64,000 nucleotides of DNA from Micromonospora tulbaghiae (GCF_900091605.1 NZ_FMCQ01000003.1:122495-186494); one strand, 5' to 3'. Shown: positions 41,225 through 49,800, numbered from the stretch's first letter. Notes: generated by a model not told the origin, from the letters alone. Program-made: numbers and translations.

Positions 41225-42225
41225 ACGGCGGCGGGCGGGGGCGGCGGGGGACCGGGGGACGGGCGGCGGAACGTCCGGCGGTACGCGCTCGGAGCCACGC
41301 CCACCCGTGCGTGGAAGTGCTGGCGCAGCGCGGCGGTGGTGCCGAAACCCGAGTCCCGGGCGATCCGGTCGATGCTCAGATCCGTCGTCTCCAGCAGCAC
41401 TCGGGCGTGCTCGGTGCGCTGCTGCAGCAGCCACTGCGCCGGGCTGAGCCCGGTCTCGGAGCGGAAGTGCCGGGTGAACGTGCGGACGCTCATCCGCGCG
41501 TGCGCCGCCATCTCGCGCAGCGTCACCGGTTCGTGCAGCCACTGCCGCGCCCACTCGCGGGTGGCGGCGGTGCCGCTGTCCGCGCCGCGGGGCACGGGCC
41601 GCTCGATGTACTGGGCCTGCCCACCGTCGCGCCACGGCGGCACCACGCAGCGCCGGGCTGCCCGGTTGGCCACCGCGCTGCCGTGGTCGGTGCGGACGAC
41701 GTGCAGGCACAGGTCGATGCCGGCGGCCACCCCGGCCGAGGTGAGCACGCGTCCGTCGTCGACGAAGAGCACGTCGGGGTCGAGCCGTACGCCGGGGTGC
41801 AGCCGGCGGAAGCGCGGCGCGTACGCCCAGTGGGTGGTGGCCGGACGGCCGTCGAGCAGACCGGCGGCGGCCAGCACGAACGCACCGGTGCAGATGGACA
41901 TGACGCGCGCGCCCCGGGCGTACGCGGCGCGGAGCGCGTCGGTCACCTCGGCGGCCAGCGTGCCGTCGAGCAGCGGCGAACCGGCGTGGATGCCGGGGAC
42001 GATCACGGTGTCGGCGCTGTCCAGCAGTTCCAGGCCGTGCTCGGGGAGGACCTGGAATCCGGCGCTGCTGCGTACCGGCTGCCCGCCGGGAGTGCAGGTC
42101 GCCACCGCGTACAGCGGGGTGCGGTCGTCGGTGCGGGCGGCGCCGAAGACCTGGGCCGGGGTGCCGAGGTCGAGCGCCACCACCCCGTCGAGGGCGAGGA
42201 CGGCCACCCGGTGCGGTACGGACAT
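41158..42225 (-). CDS. GlxA-family AraC-type transcriptional regulator
   Basis: 355 residues. The N-terminal DJ-1/PfpI-like domain (about 5-185) has VAVLALDGVVALDLGTPAQVF and VMSICTGAFVLAAAGLLDGRPATTHW, with the conserved Cys in SICTGA. The C-terminal AraC domain (about 220-320) carries VTLREMAAHARMSVRTFTRHF and IDRIARDSGFGTTAALRQHF. The last 22 residues are encoded by palindromic element D and are probably not part of the ancestral fold. It is divergent from an MFS transporter 71 bp away, a likely target. ATG at 42225 was chosen from the domain boundary; no strong ribosome binding site is visible. Confidence 0.9.
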   Translation of the reverse strand: MSVPHRVAVLALDGVVALDLGTPAQVFGAARTDDRTPLYAVATCTPGGQPVRSSAGFQVLPEHGLELLDSADTVIVPGIHAGSPLLDGTLAAEVTDALRAAYARGARVMSICTGAFVLAAAGLLDGRPATTHWAYAPRFRRLHPGVRLDPDVLFVDDGRVLTSAGVAAGIDLCLHVVRTDHGSAVANRAARRCVVPPWRDGGQAQYIERPVPRGADSGTAATREWARQWLHEPVTLREMAAHARMSVRTFTRHFRSETGLSPAQWLLQQRTEHARVLLETTDLSIDRIARDSGFGTTAALRQHFHARVGVAPSAYRRTFRRPSPGPPPPPPAAVDLGVVAPGRPGVPELSAATTA

Positions 42226-42296
42226 GGCCCGATTATTGCGCACGATGGCTTTCCGGCCACTCGTCGCCGAGGCCACCCCGGTCCGAGACTCGGCTG

Positions 42297-43595
42297 GTGA
42301 CCCGATCCCGCCTGCATCCGGCCTGGCTCGTCGCCGCTGTCGCCTTCGTCGCGCTCGTCGGCGCCGCCGGCTTCCGGGCCACCCCCGGCGTGCTGCTGCA
42401 CCCGCTGCACGCCGAGTTCGGCTGGCCGCTGGCGACCATCTCCGCCGCCGTCTCGGTCAACCTGCTGCTGTACGGCCTCACCGCGCCGTTCGCCGCCGCG
42501 CTGATGGACCGGTTCGGCATCCGCCGGGTGGTGGCCGGCGCGCTGCTGCTGGTGGCCGCCGGTAGCGGCCTGACCGTGGGGATGACCGAGAGCTGGCAGC
42601 TCATGCTGTGCTGGGGCGTACTCGTCGGGCTGGGCACCGGCTCGATGGCCCTGGCGTTCGTGGCGACGGTGACCGGGCGCTGGTTCGTCGAGCGCCGTGG
42701 CCTGGTGACAGGAGTGCTCACCGCGGGCGGCGCGGCCGGGCAGCTCGTCTTCCTCCCGCTGCTCGCGGTGCTGGTGCGCGACCACGGCTGGCGCACGGCG
42801 GCACTCGTCGTCGCCGGGGCCGCGCTGGCGGTCGTACCCCTTGTGGTGTGGTTGTTGCGGGAGTACCCGGCGGACCTGGGGCGGCCCGCTTATGGCGCGA
42901 CCGAGGTCGTGCCGCCGGCCCGGCCGGAGGGCGGCGCGGCGGGGCGGGCGGTCGGCGCGCTCGCCGCCGCCGCGCGGACGCGGCCGTTCTGGTTGCTCGC
43001 CGGCGGTTTCGCGATCTGCGGGGCGACCACCAACGGCCTGGTGGGTACGCACTTCGTGCCCGCCGCGCACGACCACGGCATGCCGGAGACCACAGCCGCC
43101 GGCCTGCTCGCCGTGGTCGGGCTCTTCGACATCGCCGGCGCGATCGCCTCCGGCTGGCTCACCGACCGGGTCGACGCCCGGCTGCTGCTCGGCGCCTACT
43201 ACGCGTTGCGCGGGGCGTCGCTGCTGGTGCTGCCGAGTCTGTTCGGCGGTACGGCCGAGCCGAGCATGCTCGTCTTCATCGTCTTCTACGGGCTGGACTG
43301 GGTGGCCACCGTCCCGCCGACCGTGGCGCTGTGCCGGGAGTGGTTCGGCGCGTCCGGCGCCGTGGTGTTCGGCTGGGTGTTCGCCGCGCACCAGTTCGGC
43401 GCCGCGCTGGCGGCCACCGGCGCCGGTCTGGTCCGGGACCGGCTCGGTGACTACGCGCTGGCCTGGTACGTGGCCGGCGCGCTGTCGATCGGCGCGGCCG
43501 GGCTGTCACTGCTGCTGCGCCGCCGTGCCGCCGGCGAGCGCGCGTTCACGCTGCCGGTGGCCGCGGGCAGGCGGGCCTGGAGCTACCGGGGCTGA
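42297..43595 (+). CDS. MFS transporter (oxalate/formate-antiporter-like)
   Basis: 432 residues with 12 predicted membrane helices. The loop between helices 2 and 3 (AALMDRFGIRRVVAGALLL) carries the MFS D-x-x-G-x-R type motif, and the second half repeats it as GWLTDRVDARLLLGAYY. The pattern resembles monocarboxylate and oxalate/formate-type MFS carriers. The start is GTG. It is divergent from the GlxA-type regulator, which probably controls it. The substrate is unknown. Confidence 0.85.
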   Translation: MTRSRLHPAWLVAAVAFVALVGAAGFRATPGVLLHPLHAEFGWPLATISAAVSVNLLLYGLTAPFAAALMDRFGIRRVVAGALLLVAAGSGLTVGMTESWQLMLCWGVLVGLGTGSMALAFVATVTGRWFVERRGLVTGVLTAGGAAGQLVFLPLLAVLVRDHGWRTAALVVAGAALAVVPLVVWLLREYPADLGRPAYGATEVVPPARPEGGAAGRAVGALAAAARTRPFWLLAGGFAICGATTNGLVGTHFVPAAHDHGMPETTAAGLLAVVGLFDIAGAIASGWLTDRVDARLLLGAYYALRGASLLVLPSLFGGTAEPSMLVFIVFYGLDWVATVPPTVALCREWFGASGAVVFGWVFAAHQFGAALAATGAGLVRDRLGDYALAWYVAGALSIGAAGLSLLLRRRAAGERAFTLPVAAGRRAWSYRG

Positions 43596-43627
43596 CTGGT
43601 CAGCGCTACCGGGGCTGAGCGGTCAGC
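43582..43627. repeat. 23-bp tandem duplication at a convergent junction
   Basis: Two adjacent 23-bp copies beginning GCTACCGGGGCTGA and ending GGTCAGC, with two mismatches. The first contains the MFS stop codon; the second contains the stop of the opposite-strand ricin-domain gene. Confidence 0.8.
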
Positions 43628-44345
43628 CGGCTGCCCACTGCTGCTCGGGAGCGCCGCTGCACGGCGCCTGCTCCAGCTCGCGCCCCGGCTCGGTGCCCGC
43701 GTCGTCGACCTGCGCGCACTTGCCGCTGTGCACGGCGACCAGCAGCGCCGCACCGTTCCCGGCCGACTGGAACCGCCACTGCTGGTTGGCCTGCCCGTTG
43801 CAGGACCACTGCTGCACGTCCGCGCCGTCGTCGGTCTTCGCCTCGTTGACGTCCAGGCACTTGCTGCTGGCCGCGTTCACGAGCAGGTAGGTGTCGTTGG
43901 CGACCGGCGTGACCACCCACTGCTGCTCCGGCCCGCCGGTGCAGTCGGCGAGCGCGGCCTGTGCGCCCTCGGCCTCGTCGCCGGTGACGCCGAGGCAGCG
44001 CCCGGACGGCACGCCCCGGATCACCTTCGGCGTCGCCACCGGCGCGGCGGGTGTGCTCGGCGCCGCGCTCGGCGAGGGCGACGACGACGGCGTGGGCTCC
44101 GCCGTCGGTTCCGCGCTCGGCTCGCTCGGTTGCGCTGTGGGCACCGCGGCCGCCGGCACCACGGGCCGGTCGCCACCGCCGCCGAGCACGCCGGTGGCGA
44201 AGAAGGCCCCGAGGAGCACGCCCGCCACGCCGACGCCCAGCGCGACCCGCATCAGCGGATCCTGGGGCAGCCGGACGCCACGGGGGCGGCGCGCGCCGCG
44301 GGCGCCGTAGACGGTGCCGGACGGGTCGGAGTGCGGGTCGGCCAT
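43623..44345 (-). CDS. Membrane-anchored ricin B-type lectin protein
   Basis: 240 residues. A cytoplasmic N-terminus of about 35 residues precedes one membrane helix (VALGVGVAGVLLGAFFATGV). A Pro/Ser/Glu-rich extracellular linker (about 60-105) leads to a ricin-type beta-trefoil (about 110-240) with the three repeat signatures QQWVV, QQWRF and QQWAAG. Such domains bind galactose- or xylose-containing glycans. There is no catalytic domain, so a wall- or glycan-binding role is likely. ATG at 44345 was chosen (MADPHSD). Confidence 0.85.
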   Translation of the reverse strand: MADPHSDPSGTVYGARGARRPRGVRLPQDPLMRVALGVGVAGVLLGAFFATGVLGGGGDRPVVPAAAVPTAQPSEPSAEPTAEPTPSSSPSPSAAPSTPAAPVATPKVIRGVPSGRCLGVTGDEAEGAQAALADCTGGPEQQWVVTPVANDTYLLVNAASSKCLDVNEAKTDDGADVQQWSCNGQANQQWRFQSAGNGAALLVAVHSGKCAQVDDAGTEPGRELEQAPCSGAPEQQWAAG

Positions 44346-44403
44346 GGGGGCATCCTGACCCACCGGGGCCGCCGGGTGCCAGTCGCCCCGGCGGCACGGT
44401 GAC

Positions 44404-44688
44404 TCAGTCGACGACCCGGACGTCCTTCCAGAACGCCACCCGGTCGCGGACCATCTCCGCCTCCGGCTTGGGGTCCGGGTAGTACCAGACGGCGTCCGGG
44501 CTGGTGGCGCCGCCGTGTTCGAGCGTGTAGTAGGAGGCCGTGCCCTTCCACGGGCAGACCGTGTGGGTGTCGGAGGAGCGGATCAGGTCGTCGCGCAGCG
44601 CGGTACGGGGGAAGTAGTGGTTGCCCTCGACCACCACTGTGTCGTCGCTCTCGGCGACGACGAGGTCGTTCCAGACGGCTTTCGGCAT
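44404..44688 (-). CDS. DUF427 protein
   Basis: 94-residue compact beta-rich protein. The block VWNDLVVAESDDTVVVEGNHYF, then CPWKGTASYYTL and AVWYYPDP, is the DUF427 signature; the Cys-Pro-Trp-Lys-Gly element is its best-conserved part. The family has no confirmed reaction. ATG at 44688 is preceded by GTGGAGGAC, a good ribosome binding site. It is 10 bp from the YbaK-like gene upstream in the same direction, so they may be co-transcribed. Confidence 0.88.
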   Translation of the reverse strand: MPKAVWNDLVVAESDDTVVVEGNHYFPRTALRDDLIRSSDTHTVCPWKGTASYYTLEHGGATSPDAVWYYPDPKPEAEMVRDRVAFWKDVRVVD

Positions 44689-44698
44689 GTCCTCCACG

Positions 44699-45199
44699 CT
44701 ATGCCGGTGGTCGCGTACCGGCCACCGCTGCGCGCGTCGGCTCCTCGTCGGTCACGTCGGCCACTGTCGCGCCGAGCGCGGCCAGCACGGTGTCCGCCTC
44801 GACCGCGACGGCGAGGCCGTGCTCGCCCGCGCCGAGCGTGATCTCCCGGCCGCGCAGCCGCTCGTCGGCGACCACCGGCCAGGCGGTGGTGGAGCCGAAC
44901 GGTGTGATGGTGCCGCGCGCGTACCCGGTGGCGGCCTTCGCCGCCTCGGCGTCGGGCATCGACAGCCGGCTCACCCCGAGCAGGGCGCGCAGCTTCGGCC
45001 AGGAGATCACCCGGCCGCCGGGAGTGAGCACGAACAGCAGGTCGCCCTCGCCGCGGCGGACCACGATCGTCTTGACCACGTCGGGCACCTCGACGCCGCG
45101 CGCCGCGGCCGCCTCGGCGAGGCTCGCGACCGGACCGTGGCGGATCACCCGGTACGGCAGGCCGGCGTGGTCGAGAGCGGTCAGCGCGGGATTCGCCAT
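44699..45199 (-). CDS. YbaK/EbsC-type aminoacyl-tRNA deacylase
   Basis: 166 residues of the YbaK/ProX editing fold: PYRVIRHGPVASLAEAAAARGVE, then VVKTIVVRRGEGDLLFVLTPGG and a C-terminal GYARGTITPFGSTT with the conserved Gly-Thr-x-x-Pro-Phe. Family members hydrolyse mischarged tRNA in trans (for example Cys-tRNA-Pro or Ala-tRNA-Pro). The exact specificity cannot be read here. The conserved Lys in VVKTI is present. ATG at 45199 gives the standard length. Confidence 0.87.
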   Translation of the reverse strand: MANPALTALDHAGLPYRVIRHGPVASLAEAAAARGVEVPDVVKTIVVRRGEGDLLFVLTPGGRVISWPKLRALLGVSRLSMPDAEAAKAATGYARGTITPFGSTTAWPVVADERLRGREITLGAGEHGLAVAVEADTVLAALGATVADVTDEEPTRAAVAGTRPPA

Positions 45200-45290
45200 G
45201 GCGGTCACGGTAACGCGCGCGTCGACCCCGAGCCGGCGAGGCCACCGTGGACGTCCCACGAATTGTCGTACCCGCGCGTAAGGTGATCTC

Positions 45291-46676
45291 ATGCACGCTG
45301 TCCGTGATCATGAACGGGCGGTGGACACGCTGCGGCGCTCCTACGCCGCGGTGCCCGCCGGGGAACCCGTACGGCTGGCCAAGCAGACCTCGAACCTGTT
45401 CCGGCCCCGCTCCGCGCCGCGTACGCCAGGGCTGGACGTGAGCGGCCTGACCGGGGTGCTCGCCGTGGACCCGGCGGCCCGCACCGCCGACGTGCAGGGC
45501 ATGTGCACCTACGAGGATCTGGTCGACGCAACGCTGCCGCACGGCCTGATGCCGCTCGTCGTGCCGCAGTTGCGCACCATCACGCTGGGCGGCGCGGTGA
45601 CCGGGCTGGGCATCGAGTCCACCTCCTTCCGCAACGGCCTGCCGCACGAGTCGGTGCTGGAGATGGACCTGCTCACCGGCGCGGGTGAGATCGTCACGAC
45701 CCGGCCGCGCGGCGAGCACGCCGACCTGCACCGCGCCTTCCCGAACTCGCTCGGCAGCCTCGGCTACGCCACCCGGCTGCGCATCGAGCTGCAGCCGATC
45801 CGCCGGTACGTGTCGCTGCGCAACATCCGGTTCACCCGCCTGGAGGAACTGGTCGACGCGGTCGGCGAGGTGGTCGCCAAGGGTGCCTGGGGCGGTGAGC
45901 CGGTCGACGCCATGGACGGGGTGGTGTTCAGCCCCGGCGAGGCGTACCTCGTGCTGGGCACGTTCACCGACGAGGCCGAGGGCCGCCCGTCCGACTACAC
46001 CGGCCAGGAGATCTACTACCGCTCGCTGCGCCGGCGCACCCGGGACACGCTCACCGCGTACGACTATCTCTGGCGGTGGGACACCGACTGGTTCTGGTGT
46101 TCGGCGGCGTTCGGGGCGCAGCACCCGGTGGTGCGGCGGCTGTGGCCGCGGCGCTACCGGCGCAGCGACGTCTACCACCGGATCGTGCGGCTGGAGCACC
46201 GGCACCAGGTGGCCGCCCGCGTCGACAGGTGGCGGGGCCGCCCGGCGCGCGAGCGCGTGGTGCAGGACGTGGAGATCCCGCTGGACCGCACGCCCGAGTT
46301 CCTGCGCTGGTTCGCGGCGAACGTGGGGATGACTCCGGTGTGGCTGTGCCCGCTGCGGCTGCGGGAGCCGTCCGGCCCCGGGTCGGCGAAGGCGTGGCCG
46401 CTATATCCGCTCCGACCGGGCGAAACCTATGTGAACATCGGCTTCTGGGGAAGCGTGCCCATCGCGGAGGGCGCCGCCGACGGCGACGTCAACCGGCAGA
46501 TCGAGCGCATGGTGTCGGAGATGGGCGGCCACAAGTCGCTCTACTCCGACGCGTACTACGACCGGGCGGCGTTCGACCGGCTCTACGGCGGGGACACCTG
46601 GCGCGCCGTGAAGGACCGCTACGACCCGGACCACCGGCTCACCGGACTGTACGAGAAGGCGGTATCCCGAGCATGA
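45291..46676 (+). CDS. tmsA: FAD-binding reductase for 10-methyl fatty acids (TmsA/BfaA-like)
   Basis: 461 residues. The N-terminal FAD-binding type 4 domain has RLAKQTSNLFRPR, TADVQGMCTYEDLVDATLPHGLMPLVVPQLRTITLGGAVTGLGIES and SLGYATRLRIEL. The C-terminal part ends YDPDHRLTGLYEKA, as in DWARF1/delta24-sterol-reductase-like oxidoreductases. In mycobacteria and corynebacteria a protein of this type reduces the 10-methylene intermediate to 10-methyl (tuberculostearic acid type) chains. The next gene, overlapping by 4 nt, is the matching methyltransferase. The assignment rests on family and pairing. Confidence 0.8.
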   Translation: MHAVRDHERAVDTLRRSYAAVPAGEPVRLAKQTSNLFRPRSAPRTPGLDVSGLTGVLAVDPAARTADVQGMCTYEDLVDATLPHGLMPLVVPQLRTITLGGAVTGLGIESTSFRNGLPHESVLEMDLLTGAGEIVTTRPRGEHADLHRAFPNSLGSLGYATRLRIELQPIRRYVSLRNIRFTRLEELVDAVGEVVAKGAWGGEPVDAMDGVVFSPGEAYLVLGTFTDEAEGRPSDYTGQEIYYRSLRRRTRDTLTAYDYLWRWDTDWFWCSAAFGAQHPVVRRLWPRRYRRSDVYHRIVRLEHRHQVAARVDRWRGRPARERVVQDVEIPLDRTPEFLRWFAANVGMTPVWLCPLRLREPSGPGSAKAWPLYPLRPGETYVNIGFWGSVPIAEGAADGDVNRQIERMVSEMGGHKSLYSDAYYDRAAFDRLYGGDTWRAVKDRYDPDHRLTGLYEKAVSRA

Positions 46677-48016
46677 GTCTGACCGACCGAACACCCGGGG
46701 CGGCGAGCGCCCCGGCCGGCCCGCCGGCGGGCGGCCGGCGTACCGGACCCACAGTCGCGGACGTGGTCCGCGCGGTCACCACCGGCGACCTGCCCGTCCG
46801 GGTCACCGGCTACGACGGCAGCACGCTGGGCCCGGCCGACGCCGGGATCACCCTGGCGATCCGCACCGAGCGGGGCCTGTCCTACCTGCTCACTGCGCCG
46901 GGCGACCTGGGCATGGCCCGGGCCTACGTCAGCGGCGACCTGGCGCTGGAGGGGGTGCACCCGGGCGACCCGTACGAGGCGCTGCGGGTGATCAAGGACG
47001 AGGTGTCGCTGCGGATGCCGGCGGTGGCCGAGGCGCTCGCGCTGGTTCGAGGGCTGGGCTGGGAACGGCTGCGCCCGCCGCCGCCCCCGCCGCAGGAGGC
47101 GGCGCCGCGCTGGCGGCGGCTGATGACCGGCCTGCGTCACTCGCGTACCCGCGACAGCAGCGTGATCTCCCACCACTACGACGTGTCGAACGCCTTCTAC
47201 GAGAAGGTGCTCGGGCCGTCCATGACGTACACCTGCGCGGTCTTCCGGAGCCCTGGCGACACGCTGGAGGAGGCGCAGCGGGCCAAGTACGACCTGGTCG
47301 CCGGCAAGCTGGCGCTCAAGCCGGGGATGCGGCTGCTCGACGTCGGCTGCGGTTGGGGCGGGATGGTCCGGCACGCGGCCCGCGAGTACGGCGTCAAGGC
47401 GCTCGGTGTGACGCTGTCGAAGGCGCAGGCCGACTGGGCGCGCGCAGCGATCGAGCGGGAGGGGCTGACCGAGCTGGCGGAGGTGCGTCACCTGGACTAC
47501 CGGGACGCGCCGCGCGAGCAGTTCGACGCGATCTCCTCGATCGGGCTGACCGAGCACATCGGGGTGCGCAACTACCCGGCCTACTTCGGCGCGCTGCGCT
47601 CCCGGCTCAAGCCGGGCGGGCGGCTGCTCAACCACTGCATCACCCGGGCCGACAACCGCGCGCCGCACCGTTCCGGCGCGTTCATCGACAGGTACGTCTT
47701 CCCGGACGGCGAGCTGGCCGGTCCGGGCCGGCTGATCAGCGAGATCCACGACGCCGGGTTCGAGGTGCACCACGAGGAGAACCTGCGCCAGCACTACGCG
47801 CTGACGCTCGCCGGTTGGTGCCGCAACCTGGTCGAGCACTGGGACTTCTGCGTCGGCGAGGTCGGGCCGGGCACCGCGAAGGTGTGGGGGCTCTACATGG
47901 CCGGCTCCCGGCTGGCGTTCGAGCGCAACGGCATCCAGTTGCACCACGTGCTCGCCACGCACAACGGCCCGGAAGGTGTGAACGGGTACCCGCTGCGTCC
48001 GGACTGGACGCCCTGA
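46673..48016 (+). CDS. tmsB: SAM methyltransferase for branched fatty acids (TmsB/BfaB-like)
   Basis: 447-residue cyclopropane-fatty-acid-synthase-type methyltransferase. A distinctive N-terminal domain (about 20-150) with LSYLLTAPGDLGMARAYVSGDL and a Pro-rich hinge precedes the SAM domain, which has VISHHYDVSNAFYEKVLGPSMTYTCAVF, the SAM loop LLDVGCGWGGM, and ISSIGLTEHIGVRNYPAYF. It is expected to methylate an unsaturated phospholipid acyl chain at the 9,10 bond, giving a 10-methylene product for its partner TmsA. The ATGA overlap indicates translational coupling. A terminator follows. Confidence 0.85.
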   Translation: MSLTDRTPGAASAPAGPPAGGRRTGPTVADVVRAVTTGDLPVRVTGYDGSTLGPADAGITLAIRTERGLSYLLTAPGDLGMARAYVSGDLALEGVHPGDPYEALRVIKDEVSLRMPAVAEALALVRGLGWERLRPPPPPPQEAAPRWRRLMTGLRHSRTRDSSVISHHYDVSNAFYEKVLGPSMTYTCAVFRSPGDTLEEAQRAKYDLVAGKLALKPGMRLLDVGCGWGGMVRHAAREYGVKALGVTLSKAQADWARAAIEREGLTELAEVRHLDYRDAPREQFDAISSIGLTEHIGVRNYPAYFGALRSRLKPGGRLLNHCITRADNRAPHRSGAFIDRYVFPDGELAGPGRLISEIHDAGFEVHHEENLRQHYALTLAGWCRNLVEHWDFCVGEVGPGTAKVWGLYMAGSRLAFERNGIQLHHVLATHNGPEGVNGYPLRPDWTP

Positions 48017-48029
48017 CGCGACGTACCGA

Positions 48030-48060
48030 CGAAAGGCCGCGCGGACCGCGCGGCCTTTCG
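48030..48060 (+). terminator. Terminator after tmsAB
   Basis: Symmetric 15-base arms CGAAAGGCCGCGCGG / CCGCGCGGCCTTTCG separated by one A; a hairpin with a small loop, ending in TTTCG. Confidence 0.85.
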
Positions 48061-48069
48061 TCGAAGCCA

Positions 48070-48096
48070 TTGACAAAGAAGTTTTGTACGTACAAA
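48070..48096 (+). promoter_or_regulatory. ArsR-type promoter and palindromic operator
   Basis: Consensus -35 TTGACA (48070-48075) is followed by a perfect 14-bp palindrome TTTGTACGTACAAA (48083-48096) that covers the spacer and the likely -10 (TACAAA). ATG of the regulator lies 12 bp downstream. The layout predicts that the regulator represses its own operon. Confidence 0.7.
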
Positions 48097-48107
48097 CTGA
48101 TTTTGCC

Positions 48108-48668
48108 ATGAGAGACGTCCTGTATCTGGAACAGCGCGAGCAGGCCGAGGTCCTGCTCAAGCCGCAGCGCATCGAGGTGCTGCGGCAACTGGCCGAGCCC
48201 CGCACCTGCACCGAGGTCGCGGCCCGGCTGGAGCAGACGCCGCAGCGCGTCTACTACCACGTCAAACAGCTCGTCGCGGCCGGGCTGGCCGAGCAGGTGG
48301 CGCAGCGGCAGGTGCGCGGCATCACCGAGGGCATCTACCAGGCCGTCGCCCGGTCGTACTGGCTCTCGCCCCGCCTGGTCGGCCGCATCGGCGGCACGCG
48401 CCGGGCCCGCGACGAGCTGAGTCTTGGCTACCTGCTCGACCTCATGGAGGAGGTCCAGGCCGACATCGCCGCGCTGGACCGCACCGCCCCCGAACTGCCG
48501 TCCATCGGCGTCTCCGGCGAGATCCGGGTGCCCGCCGAGCGGCGGCAGGAGTTCCTGCACGACCTGCAGACGACGCTGCAGGACCTCTTCACGCGCTACG
48601 GCGGAGCCGAGGGCGACGCCTTCAAGCTCGCCGTGGCCTGCTACCCGAAAGGCGACAAGCATGACTGA
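48108..48668 (+). CDS. ArsR-type winged-helix regulator
   Basis: 186 residues. The winged helix (about 12-80) has LKPQRIEVLRQLAEPRTCTEVAARLEQTPQRVYYHVKQLVAAGLAE, the ArsR pattern common in regulators paired with SRPBCC proteins. A helical C-terminal region of about 100 residues follows. No metal-binding Cys motif is present, so an organic ligand is more likely. ATG at 48108 lies just after the palindrome. The next gene overlaps by 8 nt, so regulator and effector are translated together. Confidence 0.85.
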   Translation: MRDVLYLEQREQAEVLLKPQRIEVLRQLAEPRTCTEVAARLEQTPQRVYYHVKQLVAAGLAEQVAQRQVRGITEGIYQAVARSYWLSPRLVGRIGGTRRARDELSLGYLLDLMEEVQADIAALDRTAPELPSIGVSGEIRVPAERRQEFLHDLQTTLQDLFTRYGGAEGDAFKLAVACYPKGDKHD

Positions 48669-49506
48669 GCCGATGACCATCCGCGCCCGCCTCGCCGCGC
48701 CGGTGGCGACCGTCCGCCGTGCCCTGACCGACCCCGCCGAGCTGCGCGTCTGGCTGGCCGAGCACGCCGAGGTCGAGCTTCCCCGGCGGTACGAGTTCTG
48801 GGGCCGCTACACGCCCGAAGGTGACGCGCCACACCAGCGGCTGCTGCACGCCGACGACCGGACGCTGCGATTCGCGTGGACGCTCGACGGGGTGGAGACC
48901 ACCACCGAGTTCGAGCTGGAGCCCGACGGCGACGGCACCATACTCACGCTGCGGCAGAGCCACTTCAGCTTCGAGGAGGCGATGAGCGGCAGCAGCATCC
49001 GCGGCGTGCTCCAGACGTACTGGTACCTGGCGCTCGCCAACCTCAACGACCACCTGGACGGCCGGCCGCTGCTGCCGCGTACCGACTTCACCTCCGCCGA
49101 CCTTCGCGGCGAGCTGCTCATCGACGCGCCGATGGACAAGGTGTGGACGTCGCTCACCGACTCGGAACAGGCGGGCGCCTGGTTCGGCTACCCGATCGGC
49201 ATCGAGCCCTGGGAGGGCGGCCGGTACGCGATGGGTGGCTTCGACGCCGGTGAGGCCGCGAAGGTGTTCGACGTGACACCGGGACGAGGGCTCTCCATCG
49301 ACTGGGGACCGACCGGCGTGACCTCCTGGGAGCTGGACGAGTCCGAGGGCCGGACGAAGCTGACGTTCGTGCAGTCCGGCTTCGACGAGGGCAACCCGCC
49401 GTACGGCGCCTGGACCGGCATCGTCTCCGGGTTCGCCGAGCTGCGGCGCTTCCACGAGGTGCCGGACTGGAAGCCGATCTGGCTGACCGACGAGGTTCCC
49501 GCCTGA
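48661..49506 (+). CDS. Tandem SRPBCC (AHSA1/START-like) protein
   Basis: 281 residues. Two SRPBCC domains lie in tandem: residues 1-135 (IRARLAAPVATVRRALTDPAELRVWLAEHAEVELP) and about 140-281 (GELLIDAPMDKVWTSLTDSEQAGAWFGYPIGIEPWEGGRYAM). Each has the helix-grip opening and a WxxY/F-type core. SRPBCC folds bind hydrophobic ligands in a deep pocket. It is translationally coupled to the ArsR-type regulator, the usual pairing for this family. The ligand is unknown. Confidence 0.88.
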   Translation: MTEPMTIRARLAAPVATVRRALTDPAELRVWLAEHAEVELPRRYEFWGRYTPEGDAPHQRLLHADDRTLRFAWTLDGVETTTEFELEPDGDGTILTLRQSHFSFEEAMSGSSIRGVLQTYWYLALANLNDHLDGRPLLPRTDFTSADLRGELLIDAPMDKVWTSLTDSEQAGAWFGYPIGIEPWEGGRYAMGGFDAGEAAKVFDVTPGRGLSIDWGPTGVTSWELDESEGRTKLTFVQSGFDEGNPPYGAWTGIVSGFAELRRFHEVPDWKPIWLTDEVPA

Positions 49507-49521
49507 CCTTCCGGTGACCCG

Positions 49522-49550
49522 CCCGGGGCCCGCTTAACCCGGGCCCCGGG
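49522..49550 (+). terminator. Terminator after the SRPBCC gene
   Basis: Perfect 11-bp stem CCCGGGGCCCG / CGGGCCCCGGG with loop CTTAACC, 15 bp after the stop codon. Confidence 0.8.
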
Positions 49551-49566
49551 TGGGTAATGCCGGGCG

Positions 49567-49800
49567 ATGTTCTTCATCTTCGGGTTGCGGACCAAGGTCG
49601 ACAGGTCCGGCGTCGTCACCCAGGTCTGCCGCAACTGCGGCAACCAGGCCGCCCAGGTGATCACCCGCCGGGTCACCAGGTTCAGCCTCTTCTTCATCCC
49701 ACTGATCCCGCTGCGCACCCGGTACGGGCAGCAGTGCACGTTCTGCGGCGCCCAGTACGACATCTCGCGGGCCGAGGCCGAGCGCCTCCCGGTCGGCTGA
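49567..49800 (+). CDS. Zinc-ribbon protein
   Basis: 77 residues with two Cys pairs, CRNCGNQ and CTFCGAQ, 37 residues apart, forming a zinc ribbon. Between them lies a hydrophobic stretch SLFFIPLIPL, the pattern of small zinc-ribbon proteins with a membrane-adjacent hairpin. A TAATGC element 6 nt before the ATG suggests a leaderless start. The function is unknown and no operon partner is evident. Confidence 0.8.
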   Translation: MFFIFGLRTKVDRSGVVTQVCRNCGNQAAQVITRRVTRFSLFFIPLIPLRTRYGQQCTFCGAQYDISRAEAERLPVG

